From Aurantiochytrium sp. KH105 (Eukaryota > Sar > Bigyra > Thraustochytrida > Thraustochytriidae), in NCBI GenBank assembly GCA_003116975.1, contig BGKB01000007.1, forward strand, positions 372,001 through 436,000: DNA of 64,000 nt, read 5' to 3'. Both the position numbers and the translations under genes were made by a program. The first letter of the stretch is position 1, and every line of letters starts with the position of its first letter. The notes under the pieces were generated by a model, which saw only the letters and a program-made list of their open reading frames with translations, did not search any database and was not told the origin of the DNA. This document shows, one piece after another, positions 37,369 to 47,700 of this stretch.

Positions 37369-39615
37369 TCAGTCGGTCGCCTTGCTTTGGCTTGCCCGAG
37401 ACTCAGACACAGAAACCCATCCAGTACGTTGCTGCTTGGCAGGTGCCCACAGGTGCAACAGCTTTCCGGGGCCAACGCCAGCAAAAGGTTCGCAAACCTT
37501 TGCACTTCCGGTATCTGGAATCTCTGGCGTTTCGTGCATGTCTTGCTGGTCGGCACCAGGGCTGGCTTCACCATCTTCTGGAGCAATCGTTGCACTTGCT
37601 GCGATGCCAACTTCGGGCGCCGAGGCCTTGGGCAGCTCCGCTTTCGGAAGAGGGTTGAATCGGGCGTGCGGCAACATTGTTTCAACCATGTTTTGCACGT
37701 AGCCATGGGCATACAAGTGGGGCCCGCCATCAGGTTGCTCTCTGCGCAAAAACTCAAAGTGCACGTCTGAAGTACGCTGGTGACGAATTTCGACCTTGGA
37801 CCAGGCGATTTTCCCGGACTTGTTCTTTTTTCCCTTGCGACAAATCAACAGGGTATCCTTGGACTGCCGAAAGTACGGACTTGCCTCGCAGTAGAACTCG
37901 TTGTGCACATGCTGCTTGACGTAAACTGCGTTCTCCACGTAGTGAAGATCCATCTTTTCCAGAGCACGCAGCACGCGCAAGATCAAATGCTTGGGTGTCC
38001 AAATGTACACAAAACCAGAAGGAAGCAGACCTTTGCGATTGAGCTTCAGTCGCAAAAGGTCCTCTGGCTCAATGCCGTACTCTAGATTGTTTGGATTGCT
38101 GTCCTCGAACTTGCCTGCTGATGAGTTGTGGACGAGTTTTCGGGCATGCTTCCAGGGAGGGCTCAGAACGATCCCCTCGAGTGGGGCGCGCTTACCGAGA
38201 ATTCCGAGAAGGTCTGCGTCGAGGACACTATCCACTTGGACGTGCTTGGAGCAGGGCGGCGTCTCGGGACTCATAGAAAAAGTGTCCTCGTCAAGGCAGA
38301 CCTCGTCGGGTCGCCACTTGGTGTGTCGGTGCACCGCGCCCTTGGGGCGATAAGGCGCGACGCGCTTGGCCCAAGAAGGCGTAATTTCCTTTGGAATGCG
38401 CGTGTACATGATGGCGTTGGGATCATACATGCGAATCTTTTTGAGCCCAGTGACGAAGCGGCCAGAGGTGTCCGCGACAAAGGCAATGTGCATGACGCCG
38501 TTGGCGACGATTTTGGAGACCGATGTAGTTCGATTTGAAAGTTGAGGCGCGCGTGCAGTACGACCCTTTTTCTTCTTGCCAAAAAGTTCGTCCCATAACT
38601 CATCGTCGGTCCCATCACCAAAGAGAAAGACACGTTCTCCGGCATTTGTTTCGTGCGTCGTTACGTGGCCCATGTCCCAGCCATCGTCGTACATGTACTC
38701 ATCGCCCATTTCATGCTGACGTGTTGCGTTTTCTACGGTAAAATTTGACGTTTGCTTGAAGACCTCGAGAAGAGCAGCCCTATCGAGAAGGACGTCTGCA
38801 TCTGCATCGGCGCCGCTGGGACCGGCAGAGTTCGTTTCGGCGTCGTTGCCACTCCCGGATTCGGCATCTGCATTCTCTGCCACAGCCCCCGCGCTCTCGC
38901 TGGCTTGGTCTTGCGAGACAGAAGTTGGTGGTGGCGACGGGGTCGTTGCCCTTCCGGGTGTCGAGTCGCTTCCTGTGGCGGCAGCGGCGGCCTTTTCGCG
39001 ATCTCGCTTGAGGCGCTGCTCGATTTCCTCCAGCTTTTTGAACTTCATTTCGATCATTTCTGGAGTCTCGAATTCCTCCACGTAGCCCACAAAAAGTGTG
39101 GGGTCAAGGACTTGCTCTGCTTGCCGCCGGCGTCGTTTCGGCGCCCTGGCGCGTCCTGACACCCTCCTCGAGGTTAGAGCGCTGGTCGTTTGCCGCGCTC
39201 TCGCAGCTGCGGCTCTCCGCGGTTTCTTGGCAGGCGCCTGCACGACAGGCGTTTGCACAACGGTCGCCTCGACAGCGGGAGGTGGAGCTTGCACTCGGTC
39301 TATTTGCGCTTGGTCTGTCTTGTCGTTGTGCTGCGTCTCGACGGCCTTGGCAATTTTCGTAACCACCTTGAGGTGCTCGCGGCCGTCCTGCGGCGTCATG
39401 GCAGGTATTTTCTTCTCAAGCGCTGGTTCTGGGATGACCGCCTGCTTGAACGGGGGCACCGCGTCGGCCCCGGTAGCAGCAACGCCAGCGGTCGTCGCGG
39501 TCGCGGCGGCGGCAGCAGCAGCAGCAGCAGCAGCGTCGGCGCTCTCGTCCTCGTGGGTCTCGGCGATGATGCTCGCGCCGAGCGCTGCGTCGGGGGCGTC
39601 CACGCGCTTGCTCAT
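37369..39615 (-). CDS. MT-A70 family protein with SPPW in place of DPPW
   Basis: MT-A70 proteins methylate adenine N6 in RNA or DNA (METTL3/METTL14, METTL4, ciliate MTA1/MTA9). The 748-residue product has a poly-Ala/Thr N-terminus, a basic region (about 130-170, with an Arg-Gly-Arg and KRRRR cluster that could bind DNA or serve for nuclear import), a coiled coil at about 190-215, and an MT-A70 domain from about 470. Its key tetrapeptide is Ser-Pro-Pro-Trp (near residue 485) rather than Asp-Pro-Pro-Trp. Later family features remain: GFVYIWTPKHL, FRQSKDTLLICRKG and a late Glu-Pro-Phe-Ala-Gly segment followed by GW. Loss of the catalytic Asp suggests a non-catalytic partner, analogous to METTL14 or MTA9 (inference). 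Divergent from CAF-1 p150, 1265 bases apart. Confidence 0.75.
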   Translation of the reverse strand: MSKRVDAPDAALGASIIAETHEDESADAAAAAAAAAAATATTAGVAATGADAVPPFKQAVIPEPALEKKIPAMTPQDGREHLKVVTKIAKAVETQHNDKTDQAQIDRVQAPPPAVEATVVQTPVVQAPAKKPRRAAAARARQTTSALTSRRVSGRARAPKRRRRQAEQVLDPTLFVGYVEEFETPEMIEMKFKKLEEIEQRLKRDREKAAAAATGSDSTPGRATTPSPPPTSVSQDQASESAGAVAENADAESGSGNDAETNSAGPSGADADADVLLDRAALLEVFKQTSNFTVENATRQHEMGDEYMYDDGWDMGHVTTHETNAGERVFLFGDGTDDELWDELFGKKKKGRTARAPQLSNRTTSVSKIVANGVMHIAFVADTSGRFVTGLKKIRMYDPNAIMYTRIPKEITPSWAKRVAPYRPKGAVHRHTKWRPDEVCLDEDTFSMSPETPPCSKHVQVDSVLDADLLGILGKRAPLEGIVLSPPWKHARKLVHNSSAGKFEDSNPNNLEYGIEPEDLLRLKLNRKGLLPSGFVYIWTPKHLILRVLRALEKMDLHYVENAVYVKQHVHNEFYCEASPYFRQSKDTLLICRKGKKNKSGKIAWSKVEIRHQRTSDVHFEFLRREQPDGGPHLYAHGYVQNMVETMLPHARFNPLPKAELPKASAPEVGIAASATIAPEDGEASPGADQQDMHETPEIPDTGSAKVCEPFAGVGPGKLLHLWAPAKQQRTGWVSVSESRASQSKATD

Positions 39616-40880
39616 GGACTTTCGCTTCTCCGCTTTTCCGCCCGTCTGCCGGCGCTTCTGCGTTTGCTCGCTCCGCCCCGCTCACGCTCCCCGCGTCCCG
39701 CTCGCGTCTCAGGCCGCGCGCCGAGCTCTCGCGCCACACCTTGCAGTAATTGCCGTCTGCCTCGCGTCGCCAACGGGAAAAACCTCTCGCCTAGCCGATC
39801 CTCGCCGATCCTCGCCTCGCCGATCCTCGCCGCGCCGCGCCTCGCCGCGCCGCACTCGCGCTCGCTCGCACGCTCGCACGCAGGCTCGCGCGCACGCGGG
39901 CCCGCGCGCCCTCGCCTCCGGCCCCTCGCTCGCGCTCGCTCGCGGAGGGCGGGGTGGTTGCCGGTTTAGTCGATCGATTCGAGCATTGCAATCTCTACCG
40001 ATCGATCGAGGCGATCGGGAGTAGAGGCACTATGCGATGAGTCATGCATGCATGCATGGCCTGGGATGCCGGGCCGCCCCATGCCCATGCCGCCCCGGGC
40101 CATGCCGGCGACGCCGGTGCCGGGCACGCGGCCCTCCCCGCGCGGCCGGGCAGCGCCGCCCGCGCGCCGGCCGACGGTCTGGTCGGGTCTGCGCGCGCAC
40201 GCCTCGCGCGCGAAGGCCGCCTGCAGAGCGCGCGAAGTCTGTCTCAGATGTCAGTCAGTCGGGTCTTTTGGGGCGTGGGCGCTCGAGGGAAAAGAGGATT
40301 CTGTGAAAGGAGAAAGGAGACGAGGATGAATGCCGCGGAGCGGCGATCACGACGGCGATGCCGGCCGCTGCCGAGCGAGGAGCGAGATGATCAGGACGGA
40401 GGCGAGCAAGAGGTCGCCCGGCACGCGAGCCAGCCTCGCTCGCCGTCGTGCCGCCGTGCAAGGCACGCTAGGTCCGGCAGCCCTATCCTATGTTTTTCAA
40501 GTTCAAGTTGTAAAACCACCTAACCGTCACCGCCCCGAACTCTTTTTTTTCTTTCTTTTTTTGAATTTGAATCTCGCCTAACCACCGCTGGAGCCACCTT
40601 AACTGATAGGCGGAGGAAAAGGGTATCGACAGGTGCGGTTTAGGCGGTTCGAGGAGGCGGTGGTTAGGTGGGACGGCGCGGAGAGAGAGATCGCGGATGA
40701 AGGAAGGCTTGCTGCTGCGCGCGAACAGGTTGCAAAGCGGCACCGCGTCGGCGAGCGGGCAGGCGAGCGGAAAGAAGAAGCGCGAGCGGCGCGGCGCCAG
40801 CAGCGCGTTGGTGGAGAAGCTGACTCGAGCAGCGCAAGTTGGCCCGGCGGCGAGGACAAGCGAGGACAAGCGAGGAGAAG
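39616..40880. other. Divergent region between the MT-A70-like and CAF-1 p150 genes
   Basis: A 1265-base stretch with a GCCGATCCTC/CGCCGCGC repeat at about 39795-39850, a GCTCGC-rich run to about 39950, CGAT clusters near 39968-40012 and a CATG run at about 40040-40058. Open frames are Arg/Ala/Pro-rich low complexity. T-rich and A-rich patches at about 40545-40570 look like leader or spacer sequence. No gene is supported. Confidence 0.4.
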
Positions 40881-43800
40881 ATGCCGCGCATCCCCAAGGC
40901 CGTGCAGAATGCGGCCAAGAAGAACGCCGAGGAGACCAAGCACAAGGACGGCGACGGGACGGCCGCGGCCACGCCAGCGATCAGCGGGTCCCTGAAGCTG
41001 ACGAGTACAAAAAACAAAACGGAAGGTTCGCCGATAGCAAGCGGCGCAAAGCGCAAACCTCCCCAGGCTGAAATGCCTGACCAAGATGTCGTCGAGACAG
41101 CCTCGGAGATCTCCCCGCCGCGACCCGCCAAAAAAGTTAGACCCATCACAGCCTTTTTCCAGCAACGCAAAGCTGACGCGGTTCCCGCTGCGACGAAAAA
41201 AATCGTCTCCGCGCGCAAAGACGACGACGGTGATCTGGAAATGCGCGAAGCTGATCATCTTGCAAATATCAGCGAGACCAAGTCTCCTTCGCAAGCGATC
41301 GGCCCAGAGACTTCTGTTTCGCGAAATGATGCTGTCAGTAATGATGATGTAGATGAGAATGATGAATGCATCAAAGTCGACGAGAGCAGCGACGGCGCAG
41401 ATGATAGCAACAACGATAGCGAGGACAGCGACGAAGACGAAGATAAAAATGACAATGACAACAAGGACGTCGACAATGATCTGGATGAGGATGAGGATGA
41501 TGAGGATAACGAAGACGAGGATAACGAAGACGAGGACGACGGGAACGACGACGTCGACGACCAGGAACTCGAAAGTGATGACAAGGACAGTCACGAGGGC
41601 GAGGAGGCTGATCCGGATGATGAGGACAACTCGGTCGAAGTGGTGGAGAAGAACGAAGAAGAGGCGAAGACCAAAGGGAAAGGCCAAGCCAGGGCGAAAT
41701 CAAACAGCAGCGTCTCCGACCTTTTGGCTCCAGGCGTCAAGGCGAATAGAACCGCCTTGAAGAAGCTCGCGAATATCATTTACGAAAGCCAACCTGCTGC
41801 CAAGCTCAAGCCCGCAATCGTACGTGCTGCGCACAAACCAAGCAAAATGAGCATTAGAGATCTAAACACGCAGCTCTCGCATATGGCTGAACACGTTCGT
41901 AGGGACAACGATTCGACGAGACGCTGGTGGCTCAAGGAAGACTTCAAGCACCTCGTGAGTGACAAGGTTGCCGCGAAAGTAGAAAAGGCACTCGCAGCCC
42001 ACCTCGAGGCGCTCTCTCGCGATCAGGAAGCTGCAAAAGGAAAGCGTCGCAACGCTGATGCTGCCAAGGCTGCAGCGCCCTCTCCCAAGCGTCAGAAAAC
42101 GACTGTCAAGACCAAGGCCGAGGCTACGGCGTCTTCACCTGCCGACATCACCGAAGATGAAGACCCCCGCATCGCGACGCAAATGAAGCACCGCGAAGAA
42201 TGGCTCGACGAAGCTCGCGCGCTCCATGCCAAAGGTGGCGTCCACGCTGACGAGATGCCCGCCATTCCAACCGAGGTCCCAGACGATTTTTCCAGCGAAG
42301 AGGCACAGGTGTATTTGGCGTCCCGCATGCAGGGCCGAGGCGAGCCACTCGAAGACCTCTCCACCGAGATCGCTACTGCGCTTGGCAAGGAATGCAATCC
42401 TGAGCTCCACGAACAAATGCTTTTGCTGGCAGAGCGCAAAGCCCTCGGGGAAAAGCGAAAGAATGCAATCGCCAAGTCCGACACCACACCCGACATGCTG
42501 TGGCGCTGGGAGGTGGCCTCGCAGAACTTGCTCCCGGAAAAGTCGCAAAAGACCGTCATCGAGAACCGTAGACTTCTGGCCCATCTCACGAAACGCATCG
42601 GCGCCACGCAAAAGGTCCTCAAAAGCTTGCGCACAAATCACGGACAAACCAAAGAGACTCGCATCGCGCGCGAGCTCGAGGTCGTGGAAAAGTACCTTCG
42701 TGAAGATGCCGTCCAGCGCCAACGTGAGCGCGAACGCCAGGAACGCGCCGCTGCGCGCGAGCAGGAAAAGGAACGGCGTGAACACGAAAAAGAAATGCAG
42801 CGCAAAAGTCGCGAAGAGGAAAGGGAGACTGCACGTCGCGCTCGTGAGGAGGCCAAAGCCCACGAGGAAGCCAAAAAGCAACGCAAAAAGGGGGTCCCCC
42901 TCACAAACTTTTTCTCCGTCAAGGCTCCTCCCGCCTCTCCTGCCCAGACAGGCCCACGCCGTGCAAGCGCCATGGCGCCATCGCCTGCACTTGCTCTTTC
43001 GAGCCTCACGGACAGTTCGGCGGAGAAGGAACGTGCGCGCGTTGCTGAGGAGATTGACCGTTCTCTCCGCGAAGACGGGCCTCTTGTCCTGAATGATTGG
43101 GTCACGCGTCTTCGTGACGCCCGGGCGAAAACCAAGGCAGCAAAAGCAAATCCCACACCACCAAGTGACAACGCCAAGACCGGCGGCACTACCAACGAGG
43201 ACAAGGAAGATCCGGTCGCCGAAGCCAACAAGTGCCGCAAGAAACTATTTCACTTTGGGGAGAACCGAAGACCGCCTTATTTTGGCACCTTTCGCAAAAA
43301 GAGCTCCAAAGTCTCGGGCCGAAGGCCCTTTGCCCAGGACAGAGCCTTGGACTACGAGGTGGATAGTGACCTCGACTGGCAGGACGACCCTGATGATGCA
43401 GAGAGTCTAGGAGGCAGCGACGCTGCTTCCGAAGACGATAAGGAACTCGACTACCAGGACGGTTGGCTCTTGCGCGATGATGAAGTCGAGTACGCCTCGG
43501 ACGCCATGAATGATGAGGATGGGGAGGATGAAGAGGAACCAGGTTCTCACACAGCAAGACCCTCGGGCAGCATTGCTCGTCGTTATGCTGTGGGCATCGT
43601 TTACGATCGCGAGCGCATCGAGGCCGAGCTCAACCGAGGAAAGGATGACGTCGACGACGATGATGACGACGCTCGGAATCTCAGCGCCTATCCTGTCGTC
43701 GCGCTTCCTCCCGCTAGCGTCGTAACATACGAGCAGTCGGTCATGTACTTTCAGGATCCAATTTCGCTCGAGCCTCCGTCAGCCTTGGAAATCGAGCTTG

Positions 43801-44366
43801 AGCTGCTCACCAAGGCCGACCACAAAAAGCTTGACGCGCAGCAACAAGAGCTTGAGAAGCGCCGCAAGAAGGAGGAGCAGCAACGTCAGCAGCAAGAGCA
43901 GCAACGACTCAAGGAGCAGGCCAAGGAAGAAGCGAAACGGGCCCGACAGGCGGCCGCAGAAGCGAAACGCGAGGAGAAGAAAAAACTGAAAAAGCAAAAG
44001 CAAGTCCAACAAACACTCCTCAATGTCAAATCCAAGTCGAAATCGCAGTCAGATGCAAACGTGTCGGAGAGTGCAGATAAAGACTCTAAAGCGGACGAGT
44101 TTCCAACTCGTTTTATGCCTCTTCTCGTAGCCAACGTGCACGAGTCCGACCAAGGCATTCACATTCTCAGCAAACTCGTCTCTGAAGAGATTGACAAGGT
44201 TCTTATGAAAGCATACGTGGAGAATGATTTCAAGGGTGACAAGGGCGAGCCACCCAAGCTGAAGAGTATTCGTGAGGCTATCCGCGATGTTGCGACCAGG
44301 ACTCGCAAAAGTGAACCCTGGATGGTCCCTGAGGCCGTGCGACAAATGTATCCCTTGTCGTCGTAG
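40881..44366 (+). CDS. CHAF1A: Chromatin assembly factor 1 large subunit (p150/CHAF1A)
   Basis: CAF-1 deposits H3-H4 behind replication forks through PCNA. The 1161-residue product starts at ATG 40881; the frame further upstream has no ATG. Order of parts: a PIP-box-like RPITAFF (about 85); a very long Asp/Glu-rich tract (about 154-260); the charged KER-type coiled coil (about 587-670); a second PIP-like motif VPLTNFF (about 671-679) directly after it; and the signature CAF-1 segment KLFHFGENRRPPYFGTF with an acidic DYEVDSDLDW region (about 787-850). A second coiled coil (about 980-1050) precedes a C-terminal winged-helix-like domain (about 1070-1157). The human protein is 956 residues, so this one is enlarged mainly by acidic tracts. 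Confidence 0.9.
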   Translation: MPRIPKAVQNAAKKNAEETKHKDGDGTAAATPAISGSLKLTSTKNKTEGSPIASGAKRKPPQAEMPDQDVVETASEISPPRPAKKVRPITAFFQQRKADAVPAATKKIVSARKDDDGDLEMREADHLANISETKSPSQAIGPETSVSRNDAVSNDDVDENDECIKVDESSDGADDSNNDSEDSDEDEDKNDNDNKDVDNDLDEDEDDEDNEDEDNEDEDDGNDDVDDQELESDDKDSHEGEEADPDDEDNSVEVVEKNEEEAKTKGKGQARAKSNSSVSDLLAPGVKANRTALKKLANIIYESQPAAKLKPAIVRAAHKPSKMSIRDLNTQLSHMAEHVRRDNDSTRRWWLKEDFKHLVSDKVAAKVEKALAAHLEALSRDQEAAKGKRRNADAAKAAAPSPKRQKTTVKTKAEATASSPADITEDEDPRIATQMKHREEWLDEARALHAKGGVHADEMPAIPTEVPDDFSSEEAQVYLASRMQGRGEPLEDLSTEIATALGKECNPELHEQMLLLAERKALGEKRKNAIAKSDTTPDMLWRWEVASQNLLPEKSQKTVIENRRLLAHLTKRIGATQKVLKSLRTNHGQTKETRIARELEVVEKYLREDAVQRQRERERQERAAAREQEKERREHEKEMQRKSREEERETARRAREEAKAHEEAKKQRKKGVPLTNFFSVKAPPASPAQTGPRRASAMAPSPALALSSLTDSSAEKERARVAEEIDRSLREDGPLVLNDWVTRLRDARAKTKAAKANPTPPSDNAKTGGTTNEDKEDPVAEANKCRKKLFHFGENRRPPYFGTFRKKSSKVSGRRPFAQDRALDYEVDSDLDWQDDPDDAESLGGSDAASEDDKELDYQDGWLLRDDEVEYASDAMNDEDGEDEEEPGSHTARPSGSIARRYAVGIVYDRERIEAELNRGKDDVDDDDDDARNLSAYPVVALPPASVVTYEQSVMYFQDPISLEPPSALEIELELLTKADHKKLDAQQQELEKRRKKEEQQRQQQEQQRLKEQAKEEAKRARQAAAEAKREEKKKLKKQKQVQQTLLNVKSKSKSQSDANVSESADKDSKADEFPTRFMPLLVANVHESDQGIHILSKLVSEEIDKVLMKAYVENDFKGDKGEPPKLKSIREAIRDVATRTRKSEPWMVPEAVRQMYPLSS

Positions 44367-44749
44367 TTTTGTGAAGGATCGAAGGTCAGCTTGACTTGGA
44401 AATGAGCACCGCCTGCTTGTCTTGGCTTCTTTCTCCTCAAAGAAAGGAAGGACAGCAAGATAAATCGTAAATATTTTTTCTGTAAATGCCTCTTCACTAC
44501 AGTGCCTGCTTGTAAGCGAAATAAGTAGTTCCCTTCATCTCGTCTTCTGTTTTTACTAAAACATTACGCAACGTGACGCAACACACCTCATTGACTAACA
44601 ACGTAATGAAGACAAATATTACTTCTGTATTGCATCGGGCACGTCAAGGGGACACCACCAACGTGTAATTGATGGAACTATATACGTCCAGTCCCCTGTG
44701 AGCATGTCCGAGTTTATACTACGCCAATAGCCGACTCCCCAAAATGTGG
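44367..44749. other. Convergent 3' spacer
   Basis: AT-rich spacer between the ends of the CAF-1 gene and the Furry-like gene. It presumably holds both 3' untranslated regions. No RNA gene or repeat is recognised. Confidence 0.4.
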
Positions 44750-47700
44750 TCATGCCTCACAGTACTGTGAGGAGCGTAAATAACGCCCAAGAAAGTTCTT
44801 GTCAAGGTAGTCCAGCGCAAGTTTGAGACCTTCGTCAAAAAGGCCCTTGTCGACCCCTTCCTTGGCTTCAATGACTTGTTCCACCCTTTCCCGTACCGCG
44901 TCGGGTACGTCAATCGTGTCGAGCCCGTCGAGCACCAGGAATTGGTTAAAGACGGATTCTGCAGTTTCAGTCATGGGATTGCGCTTAAAGTCAATGACTG
45001 CGAGCGCGAACTCGAGCCATGAGGTATCGATTGCTGGCTGTTGCACGATAAAGGTTTCAATCTGCTTGTGATTCGACTCATTGGCGAGAAGTTCTTCCAA
45101 AAAGCTTCTTCGCATCACTGCTGATTGCTGCTCGGCGGTCGTTCCATCCTCCATTGATCGATACCGCACCAATCGAATCGTCCCGGCCGCGCGCCCATGT
45201 CGTCTTGTCCCTCCCCACGCGATCGTGCCCTCGTCGTGATGAGAATCGTTTCCTTCTCCATCGGACCCGCTTTCGCATCCGTCTTTGCCGAATGCGCTGT
45301 CGTCGTCATTGTCGTCTTCATGGTCATTGTCCTCCGAATCACTGGCGACACCAAGCATACGCGAAAGATGGCGTGCGCTCGAGGACCTCCGCGCCCCCCC
45401 GTTGCCTGCTTCTAGACCACGCTTGGACGTCTCAAAAGAGGCGACGCCTCCGATCTCGAACTCATCAAGAGCCGTACTGGTAGCCCCAATGCCGCGGCTT
45501 CGTGGCTCAAGGTCCTCGGAAATGCCGGTTTTCACCGTCGTCCCGGTTGTGGGTTCAAAGTCTCCTCCCCCTCCTCCTCCTCCAAGCCCGCGGCCCAGCG
45601 AGGGCGAGGAGCCCCCCGTCCATGGCTCGCTGCCATCTCCCGAAGAAGGCAGTTTCAATTCGTCTTCGCTCGCACCTGGGTCACGGCTCCGTACAACGTT
45701 TAGCTGCGGAGGCGCATCGACGCGGCGCCGCCAGCGTGGCGTCGTGACCGGCGATCGCGAGCCTTCCATGAACGGCGAAAGAGTATCCTCCAGATCACAG
45801 GCGTCCACGCGAATGAGATCTGACATCAGAGCAAGCGCCTCACCGCAACGAATCTCAGCACTTACGCTCGGGCCAGTTGTCGAATCGCCGCCCCACGCCG
45901 TCTGTACACCGAAAGCGCGCAAGGGTGATCGTGGCGACGCCCCCTGTCCCGGGAGGGACGACCCTCCCGATGCCTTGTGTGCAGCCTTGAGCAAGTCCTC
46001 TACAGCCTCGCTCATGACTCCCGCACCTTGCTCAGACTCGAGCAAGGTGGCCTTTCTCACGATCGGTATGAAAAACTGGAGACACGGCGATGATGCTGTG
46101 ACAACGCACGAAATGACGCGGTAGACTGCAAGAAGGTACCGCTCTGCATCAACAGGCAGCCCAGACGCATTTTCGTCTTCGAGCACCTGTATTTGACGCG
46201 TGCAGCATCGAGCAAGTGCCAAGGCAAATTCCACAGCACCGAAAAAGTCCATCGCTGCCAGGCATGCGTTCTGAAGACACTCCTCGTCCGTTGGACGGAA
46301 AATGAATTCGTGGAGCGCCTCGCGCATCTTGACGGGTAGATCGAGATGGCCCACAGCATCATCAACAAACGCGCCAGGGGCCAACGCTCCTGTCGCGAGG
46401 ACAGGAAACCACGAACACACCAAGTCGACGCGAAGGACGCCGCAGTGAAAGAGCCGAATGCACAAGGACAGCAAGGCCGAGGGGTCGTCGCCATCCTCTG
46501 TGCCTTCGTATTCCTCCGAGAGTTCGTCTTCAGCCCTCGCGTCGCAGAGCAAAAGCTGCACTGTGAGCCGATCTTGTGTCTTGCACCGCAGAGCATCCAC
46601 GTCCAGATCCTCGGCATCAAGCTCCTCTGGTAGCGCGCTCAAAAGGAGATCGAGACAGAGATCCTCCGCACGTTTCGAATGCGCCACGGAAGCATAAAAG
46701 TTGAGGAAGAATTTGCAAAGTGATGCGGACATGTGTCGCAGGTCAAGGCGGCCGAGGCAAAGAAGTGCAATCTCGACGAGGGCAAATGCCTCGTTGTGCA
46801 TAGCCTGGTGCGCGATGCGAAGCAGCGCCAAGATCTCGATGCGCCACGCCACGCTTTCATCCACCTCGGCAAAGCCTCTAACCAAATACAAAGGGCCCTC
46901 AATCTTCGCGCGAAGCTTGGCATAGACAGCAAGACACCGATGCATGAGCTCTGGTTTCCAGCGCATTTGTTGCTGATAAAGTCCAAGGCCGTTGAGCAAA
47001 AGACACTGGCACCACAAATGCAAGAGGTCGCCGTCCGGGCTGCAGAGAGTAAGTAATTCGGCCATCGAAGACACAACCTCTTCCAGCACTTGGTCCGTGT
47101 ACGAGGAAGGGTCGAGCCGCGCGAGTTCGACAAGTCGGGCAGGCGAGGGTCCCAATAACTGCGATGGCAATACCATGGCGAGCGATGGGTCAGAAGAGGT
47201 CCTTTGCGAAGCTTGACGAACCAAACGCTCGTGCGATAACGAACGGAGTAGCATGGCAATGCATTCGCCTCCAGCTCCATAGCGATGGCGCGGTGAGGAC
47301 GTGTGCAGACCAAGCGTCGAGCAAAGGCCATAGGTAATCATTTGAGGAAATGCCATGGCGCAATCCTTTCGCGCTCCGGCCGCGCACAGAGACAAGGCCT
47401 TTAACGCGCTTGCCTGCGTGCGTAAAAGCGAACGCATTTCTTCCTTTAGTCCCTCTTTGTGCGAATTATAACCGCAAGGGTCTGCATCTTGAGTGAGAGC
47501 GAGCTTGATCCAGGACTGCAGCACGCGGGGCCGACGCGAGGTTGGCGAGGCCGCCGAAGACGCGTACAGACCACGCGCGATCGATTCCACGCGCACCCGG
47601 TAAAGAACCCCGAGCACCAAACTGTTAACAATAATGCTGGGAGACGCTGCAAAAATTTCTGGCGCGATCGACGTTAAGAAAAAGGTCGCAATTTCTAGCT

